Of a DNA stretch of 10,199 nucleotides, positions 6,356 to 10,199 are shown in pieces; positions within the stretch are counted from its first letter, which is position 1; every line of letters begins with the position of its first letter. The stretch covers positions 1-10,199 of the forward strand of contig CAZOMY010000057.1 in the NCBI GenBank assembly GCA_964581115.1, given 5' to 3'. A program made the position numbers and the translations under genes. This DNA comes from 2-02-FULL-55-14 sp964581115 (GTDB taxonomy: Bacteria > Bacteroidota > Ignavibacteria > UBA10030). The notes beneath the pieces were generated by a model. It had not been told where the DNA came from. It saw nothing but the letters and a program-made list of their open reading frames with translations, and did no database searches.

Positions 6356-7192
6356 CTAGGACAGGATGTCCTTGCGCGTGAAGACGACCCAGGCGCCGAC
6401 GAGCGCAGCGCCCGTGTAGAATGCCAGGTTCATCAGAGACGCCCCGATGGCGTGCCAGTTCACCGGGTCTTCGAACGGCTTCTGCCAGACGATCATGTGG
6501 TACGTGAACAGGTACGGCCGCACCCCTTCGAACGTCTCGATCGGCATGACCGTTACGATCGTCAGCACGATGATCAATCCCATTGTCGCGACGATGGGTC
6601 CGATGGTGTTCTCGACGAACGAGGAGAAACAGAACGCGATCGAGGCGACCGTCAGCATGGGTGCGATCGCCAGAAGATAGGCGACAAAGAACCGCCAGGC
6701 AACGTCCGCCTCGGGAAGAATCAGGATACCCTGCTGGAACACGAGCAGGTCGCCCGAACCGAGCAACGCAAGCGCAAGCCCGACGCTCAGGACCGCCAGC
6801 AGGGCGACGAACAGGACAACGTAGACGAAGGTCGTCATGGCCTTGGCCACCAGAATCCGCGTGCGCGACACCGGTCTGATGAGGATCAGGCGATACGTCC
6901 CCGCCGTCGCCTCACCCGAAAGCATGTCGCCCGCAACGAAGGTGATGAGCAACGGCACGTGGATCCAGAAGGCGTTCATCACCTGGTAGGCTACGAGCCA
7001 GCCGTTGAAGAGGTTGCCGAAGATCAAGAAGTCGTTGGCAAGGTTTCTCATGGCCGCGCGGACGAACCGGTCGCCCTCCGAGGCGAGCGCCACTTCGATC
7101 AGCGGAACGACGATCATCGCCAGCAGGAAGCCGATGGCCGTCCGCTTCTTCAGGAACGTCTTGACCATCTCGGCCCAGAACAATCGCGCCAT
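6356..7192 (-). CDS. ABC-2 type transporter permease subunit
   Basis: A 278-residue integral membrane protein with about six hydrophobic segments. It opens with a cytoplasmic stretch (MARLFWAEMVKTFLKKRT) and a first helix (GFLLAMIVVPLIEVAL), followed by a long loop and then FVAGDMLSGEATAGTYRLILIRPVSRTRILVAKA. The GE-x-x-x-GT-x-R-L-x-L-x-RPVSR-x-x-I-x-x-AK pattern is typical of ABC-2/NatB/BcrB-like permeases and faces the ATPase. The start codon follows the ATPase stop by 3 nt and has GGGGAG 7 nt upstream, so the two form one transporter. Such pairs export drugs, lipids or ions, or help cell-envelope processes; nothing here identifies the substrate. Confidence 0.88.
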   Translation of the reverse strand: MARLFWAEMVKTFLKKRTAIGFLLAMIVVPLIEVALASEGDRFVRAAMRNLANDFLIFGNLFNGWLVAYQVMNAFWIHVPLLITFVAGDMLSGEATAGTYRLILIRPVSRTRILVAKAMTTFVYVVLFVALLAVLSVGLALALLGSGDLLVFQQGILILPEADVAWRFFVAYLLAIAPMLTVASIAFCFSSFVENTIGPIVATMGLIIVLTIVTVMPIETFEGVRPYLFTYHMIVWQKPFEDPVNWHAIGASLMNLAFYTGAALVGAWVVFTRKDILS

Positions 7193-7195
7193 GCG

Positions 7196-8113
7196 TCAGC
7201 TCCCCGTCGATTGTTCGGTGATGGACAGGAAATACTCCTCCAGCGAACGTACGGGCCGCACCATCGAGACGCGCACGCCGCCCCGGACGAGCGACGAGAT
7301 CAGATCGGGCACCGCCTTCACGTCGATGGAGACACGGAGAAGATCGTCCTGCGTGTCGACCGACGTCACCGCGCGATGCCGGCGACAACATGCGGCGGCG
7401 GTACGAAGCGGCGTCGAACGGATCATCACAACCGACCCGCTCTTCTCCAGAAGCTCGCGGACCTCGCCCTGTACCGCGAGTTCACCCTGGTGGATGATGG
7501 CCATGCGGTTCGCCACCAACTCGACCTCATGCAGAAGATGCGACGACAGGATGATGGTCTTCTGCCGCTCTCTCGCCAGCGAGAGGATGAGGTCGCGCAC
7601 TTCCTTCATGCCCTGCGGGTCGAGGCCGTTCGTCGGCTCGTCGAGCACCACGAGTTCGGGGTCGGTCAGAAGTGCCTGAGCGATCCCCAGTCGCTGCTTC
7701 ATGCCGTGTGAGTAGGTCTTCACACGGTCGCGACCACGATCGAGCAGGCCGACCATGTCGAGCACCTCATCGATCCGGCGGCGGGTCACTCCGCCCGTCA
7801 GGGCGCCGACGATCTCGAGATTCTTCACGGCCGAGAGGTACAAGTAGAAGTCAGGTTTCTCGACGATGCCCCCTACGCGAGCCAGCGATGAGCGACGTTC
7901 TCGCTGGAGCGAATGACCGAAGAGCCGGACCTCCCCTTCGGTCGGGCGGATCAGCGAAAGCACCATGCGGATCGTGGTGCTCTTTCCCGCCCCGTTCGGA
8001 CCGAGGAATCCGAACACATCGCCACGGTGAACGGAGAGGTCGACGTTCTTGACGGCCCAACGCTTGCCGAAGCGTTTGCCGAGTCGTTGCGTATGGAGGA
8101 TCGGTTCAGTCAC
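7196..8113 (-). CDS. ABC transporter ATP-binding protein (BcrA/NatA-like)
   Basis: A 305-residue ATPase that powers the permease encoded next to it. Motifs from the chosen start are: Walker A GPNGAGKST (38-46), IVEKPDFYLYLSAVKNL in the Q-loop region (83-99), signature YSHGMKQRLGIAQAL (134-148), Walker B LVVLDEP (154-160), D-loop GLDP, and switch His192 in LSSHLLHE. The last 85 or so residues form the C-terminal extension common in ABC-2 exporters. The Q-loop glutamine position reads Glu, as I recall for bacitracin-type BcrA proteins. The frame is open 28 codons further upstream, but that stretch does not resemble an ATPase. GTG at 8113 is chosen because ATPase homology begins right after it (MTEPILHTQRLGKRFG); its Shine-Dalgarno sequence is weak (GAAGA). 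Confidence 0.9.
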   Translation of the reverse strand: MTEPILHTQRLGKRFGKRWAVKNVDLSVHRGDVFGFLGPNGAGKSTTIRMVLSLIRPTEGEVRLFGHSLQRERRSSLARVGGIVEKPDFYLYLSAVKNLEIVGALTGGVTRRRIDEVLDMVGLLDRGRDRVKTYSHGMKQRLGIAQALLTDPELVVLDEPTNGLDPQGMKEVRDLILSLARERQKTIILSSHLLHEVELVANRMAIIHQGELAVQGEVRELLEKSGSVVMIRSTPLRTAAACCRRHRAVTSVDTQDDLLRVSIDVKAVPDLISSLVRGGVRVSMVRPVRSLEEYFLSITEQSTGS

Positions 8114-8253
8114 GGTCTTCGATGTACGCCAACCAAGAGAACATACGGGGAACTTCGGTGATTCGCATCGACCATCTTCCTCTGGAGTTCGACACAACAG
8201 TTCGCGATATTAGGACGTCAGTGTCATCCCTACACCTTTTCACGTCAGAGAGA
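8114..8253. promoter_or_regulatory. Divergent intergenic region between the ABC operon and the plus-strand membrane protein
   Basis: These 140 nt must hold the promoters of both the minus-strand ABC operon and the plus-strand gene. I see AT-richer patches (TAATAT at about 8202-8207 on the minus strand) but no pair of hexamers with acceptable spacing on either strand, and no DtxR-like palindrome. The function is inferred only from the gene arrangement. Confidence 0.35.
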
Positions 8254-9069
8254 ATGAAGCGTTCCGTCGTATTTTGGGTCCTGGCCGTGTTGATCACGGT
8301 CTCTTCCGCCATCTACCAACGCCTCACGGGTCCGACGTATCCGGTCTCCAGTTCGGTCTCGGTCGGCGAAGCGCAGGTGAATTACCGGCTCCTGCGTAGT
8401 CATATCATCGACGAGGATGCGCCGGTCCGACTAACGACCAACGATCCATCGGTCCAGGCCGTGACGGTGTGGAAGCGCTACCCGACCGACGACCCGTTCA
8501 CGATCGACACGATGGTTTTCACGGAAGGTGTTTTGGCCTCCACCCTCCCCCGCCAGCCCAAAGCGGGGAAGATCAAATACTACATCGAGGCGACGCACGG
8601 AACCGAGACGGTCCGCATTCCTCCCTCCGGCCCGATCACGATCCGCTTCAAGGGCGATGTTCCGGCTTGGGTGCTGATCCCGCACGTCATGGCCATGTTC
8701 ACGGCGATGTTGCTGGCGACGAGGACCGGCTTCGAAGCGTTTATGGCCCAGCCGCGTTATCACACGTTCATCACCTGGACGCTCTTCATCCTCGCCATCG
8801 GAGGATTCATCCTCGGGCCGACAATGCAGTGGTTCGCCTTCGACCATTGGTGGACCGGCTGGCCGTTCGACGACGACATGACGGATAACAAGACGTTGGT
8901 GGCCTTCCTGGGGTGGGTGGCGGCGGCCATCGCCGTGCGGCGCTCGAAGCGACCGGGGCCGTGGGTCATCGGGGCCGCCCTGCTGATGCTCGTCGTCTAC
9001 ATGATCCCGCACAGCGCCTTCGGCAGCGAGCTCGACTACTCGACCATGACGACGACGCACGGACGCTGA
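8254..9069 (+). CDS. Conserved integral membrane protein of unknown function (FCB-type)
   Basis: A 271-residue protein. Residues 5-20 form an N-terminal membrane segment. Residues of about 30-134 look like an extracytoplasmic beta-rich domain (VSVGEAQVNYRLLRSH, LTTNDPSVQAVTVWKRY, GKIKYYIEATHG, PITIRFKGDVPAW). Four more hydrophobic helices follow at about 139-156, 172-191, 214-228 and 236-253. Between them lies a polar loop rich in aromatic and acidic residues (DHWWTGWPFDDDMTDNKT, 197-214), and the C-terminus carries PHSAFGSELDYS (252-263). His143, His170, His198 and His253 lie in or next to membrane helices, which could suit a metal or heme site, but this is speculation. I recall similar proteins without a known role in Bacteroidota and Ignavibacteria. 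The frame is open 44 codons upstream; this ATG is chosen because it starts the membrane anchor and follows AGAGAG. It is the only plus-strand gene. Confidence 0.8.
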   Translation: MKRSVVFWVLAVLITVSSAIYQRLTGPTYPVSSSVSVGEAQVNYRLLRSHIIDEDAPVRLTTNDPSVQAVTVWKRYPTDDPFTIDTMVFTEGVLASTLPRQPKAGKIKYYIEATHGTETVRIPPSGPITIRFKGDVPAWVLIPHVMAMFTAMLLATRTGFEAFMAQPRYHTFITWTLFILAIGGFILGPTMQWFAFDHWWTGWPFDDDMTDNKTLVAFLGWVAAAIAVRRSKRPGPWVIGAALLMLVVYMIPHSAFGSELDYSTMTTTHGR

Positions 9070-9073
9070 ACGG

Positions 9074-10066
9074 TCAGCCGCGAGACTGCATCAGCGCGAC
9101 GATCTCCCACGCCTCTGACTCCGATATCAACTGCATCCATTCCTGAACGCGGTCGCCATCCACGGCGATCGCGTTCGCATTTTCGGCGGCTTGCTCGGCT
9201 GTGCGAATACCCGGGATCACCGTCGACACGCCTGGCACTGAGGCAACGTAGCTCATCGCCAGCTGCGATGGAGTCACGCCCGCATCGGCAGCAGCGCGCC
9301 ACGCCGGCTCAAGCAACACCCGGGTACGCTCGATGATCTCGGGCGTGAGGCGGAAGGAGCGATGGTCTTCGCGTGCAAACCTCCGGTCGGCTTTCATGCG
9401 CCCTGTCAGCAGGCCGAATTGCAAGGGCATCCGGGCGATGATGCCCACGCCGGCCTGTCGCGCCCGTTCGATGACCGGAAGTGCGCGACGATTGAGGATG
9501 TTGAGCACGACCTGAAGGCCCGACGCCGATCCCCGCGACAGAAGGTATTCTGCTTCCGGCTCCGGAGCGAAGGTATGCAAGGAGGCGCCCCAGTGCCTGA
9601 TCTTCCCCTCTTGACGCAGTTTTTCCAATTCAATGATGCAGTCGCCTTGCTCGAGGTGAGCAACTTTGGCCGAATGCAACTGGTAGAGGTCGATCGCGTC
9701 CCTCCGGAGTCGTCGCAGGCTGCGCTCGCATGCCGCACGAATGTATCGGCCGGAATAATCCAGGGCAATGGAGCCATCGTCATTGAGTCGATGACCGACC
9801 TTCGTTGCAACGACCGCATGGGGGGAGTTGCCGATGACCTCGCCGATCAATGACTCGGAGTGGCCGAGTCCGTAGAAATCCGCTGTGTCGAAGAATGATA
9901 TGCCATGGTCCAGCGCTGCCCTCAGAGCGGCGCGTGAAGTGTCGTCATCTGCAGGCCCCCAGCCGATGGGAGTGTCGCCGGCCATGGCGGCTCCGCCAAT
10001 GGCCCAAGCGCCAAATCCGACCATACTGACCTTCAGGTCGGTGTTGCCAAAGGTGCGAGTGTGCAT
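9074..10066 (-). CDS. Aldo/keto reductase
   Basis: A 330-residue cytoplasmic oxidoreductase of the AKR superfamily, expected to reduce aldehydes or ketones with NADPH in a TIM barrel. The catalytic tetrad is intact: Asp60 and Tyr65 (FFDTADFYG), Lys89 (ATKVGHR) and His131 (LYQLH). The N-terminus RTFGNTDLKVSMVGFGAWAIGG and the late strand PGVSTVIPGIRTAEQAAENA (cofactor-binding region) are standard for the family, and the length is normal. The substrate cannot be predicted. It stops 4 nt from the end of the plus-strand membrane protein gene, tail to tail. The ATG is chosen by fit to the family N-terminus; no Shine-Dalgarno sequence is visible before it (CATCGAATCCTCCC), so initiation may be leaderless or weak. 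Its promoter should lie in 10067-10140 but I cannot point to convincing hexamers. Confidence 0.92.
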   Translation of the reverse strand: MHTRTFGNTDLKVSMVGFGAWAIGGAAMAGDTPIGWGPADDDTSRAALRAALDHGISFFDTADFYGLGHSESLIGEVIGNSPHAVVATKVGHRLNDDGSIALDYSGRYIRAACERSLRRLRRDAIDLYQLHSAKVAHLEQGDCIIELEKLRQEGKIRHWGASLHTFAPEPEAEYLLSRGSASGLQVVLNILNRRALPVIERARQAGVGIIARMPLQFGLLTGRMKADRRFAREDHRSFRLTPEIIERTRVLLEPAWRAAADAGVTPSQLAMSYVASVPGVSTVIPGIRTAEQAAENANAIAVDGDRVQEWMQLISESEAWEIVALMQSRG

Positions 10067-10135
10067 GGGAGGATTCGATGAGGAGGAGTGGACTGTGGAT
10101 CTAATGTCCTTAAGTCAGTTCGAGCGACGCTTTGG

Positions 10136-10170
10136 ATCCTTGCCGCAGGATGAATCCTGCGGCAGACAAA
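10136..10170. repeat. Perfect inverted repeat upstream of the aldo/keto reductase gene
   Basis: TGCCGCAGGAT (10141-10151) and ATCCTGCGGCA (10154-10164) form an 11-bp perfect stem with a 2-nt loop at DNA level; in RNA the loop would open to 4-6 nt. It lacks an immediate U-tract on either strand. It could be an operator, a REP-like element or part of a terminator pair with the adjacent hairpin. Imperfect outer arms (CTTTG just left, 10130-10134, and CAAAG at 10167-10171) extend the symmetry. Confidence 0.7.
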
Positions 10171-10190
10171 GAAGAAACCCGAAGGGTTTC
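10166..10190 (-). terminator. Likely intrinsic terminator of a minus-strand gene beyond the right edge
   Basis: On the minus strand GAAACCC-TTC-GGGTTTC (10190-10174) forms a 7-bp stem followed by TTCTTTGTC. A compact stem with a U-rich tail is typical of a Rho-independent terminator, and it would insulate the aldo/keto reductase gene from transcription entering from the right. The U-tract is interrupted by C, so strength is uncertain. Confidence 0.65.
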
Positions 10191-10199
10191 GTCATTACA

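Noticed and set aside
5678..7711. A 677-codon open frame on the plus strand
   Set aside because: It lies opposite three well-supported minus-strand genes, and its product is an Arg/His/Asp/Glu-rich low-information string with no domain. This is typical of antisense frames in GC-rich coding DNA.
8114..8197. Upstream start (8197) for the ABC ATPase
   Set aside because: ATPase homology begins just after the GTG at 8113. The upstream residues are unlike the family and use promoter DNA.
8122..8253. N-terminal extension of the plus-strand membrane protein to an ATG at 8122
   Set aside because: The added 44 residues are polar and lie in the divergent promoter region. The ATG at 8254 starts the hydrophobic anchor directly.

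Overview
The window reads as a GC-rich bacterial chromosome segment, with no insertion sequence, phage gene, tRNA, rRNA or CRISPR array visible. Gene content suggests the Bacteroidota/FCB side of the bacterial tree. The clues are a plus-strand membrane protein ending in PHS-x-GSELDYS, which I recall from Ignavibacteria/Bacteroidota-type genomes, a LolA-like protein with no lipoprotein cysteine, and DtxR/FeoA/FeoB genes in tandem. This placement rests on memory of families, not on a search. All genes lie on the minus strand except one at 8254-9069.

The left 4.3 kb (minus strand, reading leftwards from about 4270) is a metal-uptake operon. In transcription order it holds a soluble DtxR/MntR-type metalloregulator (3376-4050), a membrane-anchored DtxR-like protein fused to two FeoA/SH3 domains (2384-3379), the FeoB GTPase domain as a separate protein (1569-2387), and the FeoB membrane permease as a separate protein (170-1585). 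All four are joined by overlapping start/stop codons (4, 4 and 17 nt). They sit behind a well-formed sigma70-type promoter (TTGACT-17-TATATT) whose -10 and start site are covered by a DtxR-box-like palindrome (ATTTAGG-N4-CCTAAAT). The simple model is autoregulation: metal-loaded DtxR shuts off its own operon when iron (or manganese) is plentiful. The roughly 210-nt leader holds two overlapping small open frames, the first with a hydrophobic segment.

The middle (4286-8113, minus strand) is a second transcription unit: ABC ATPase, ABC-2 type permease, POT/PTR2-like MFS transporter, and a secreted LolA-fold-like protein. It ends in a strong intrinsic terminator. The -35 element of the metal operon is built from the last stem bases and first U-tract base of that terminator, so the end of one unit and the start of the next share DNA.

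The right part holds a plus-strand membrane protein of unknown function (8254-9069), divergent from the ABC operon and convergent, with a 4-nt gap, on an aldo/keto reductase gene (9074-10066, minus). The last 130 bases carry two hairpins. One of them looks like the terminator of a minus-strand gene lying beyond the right edge.
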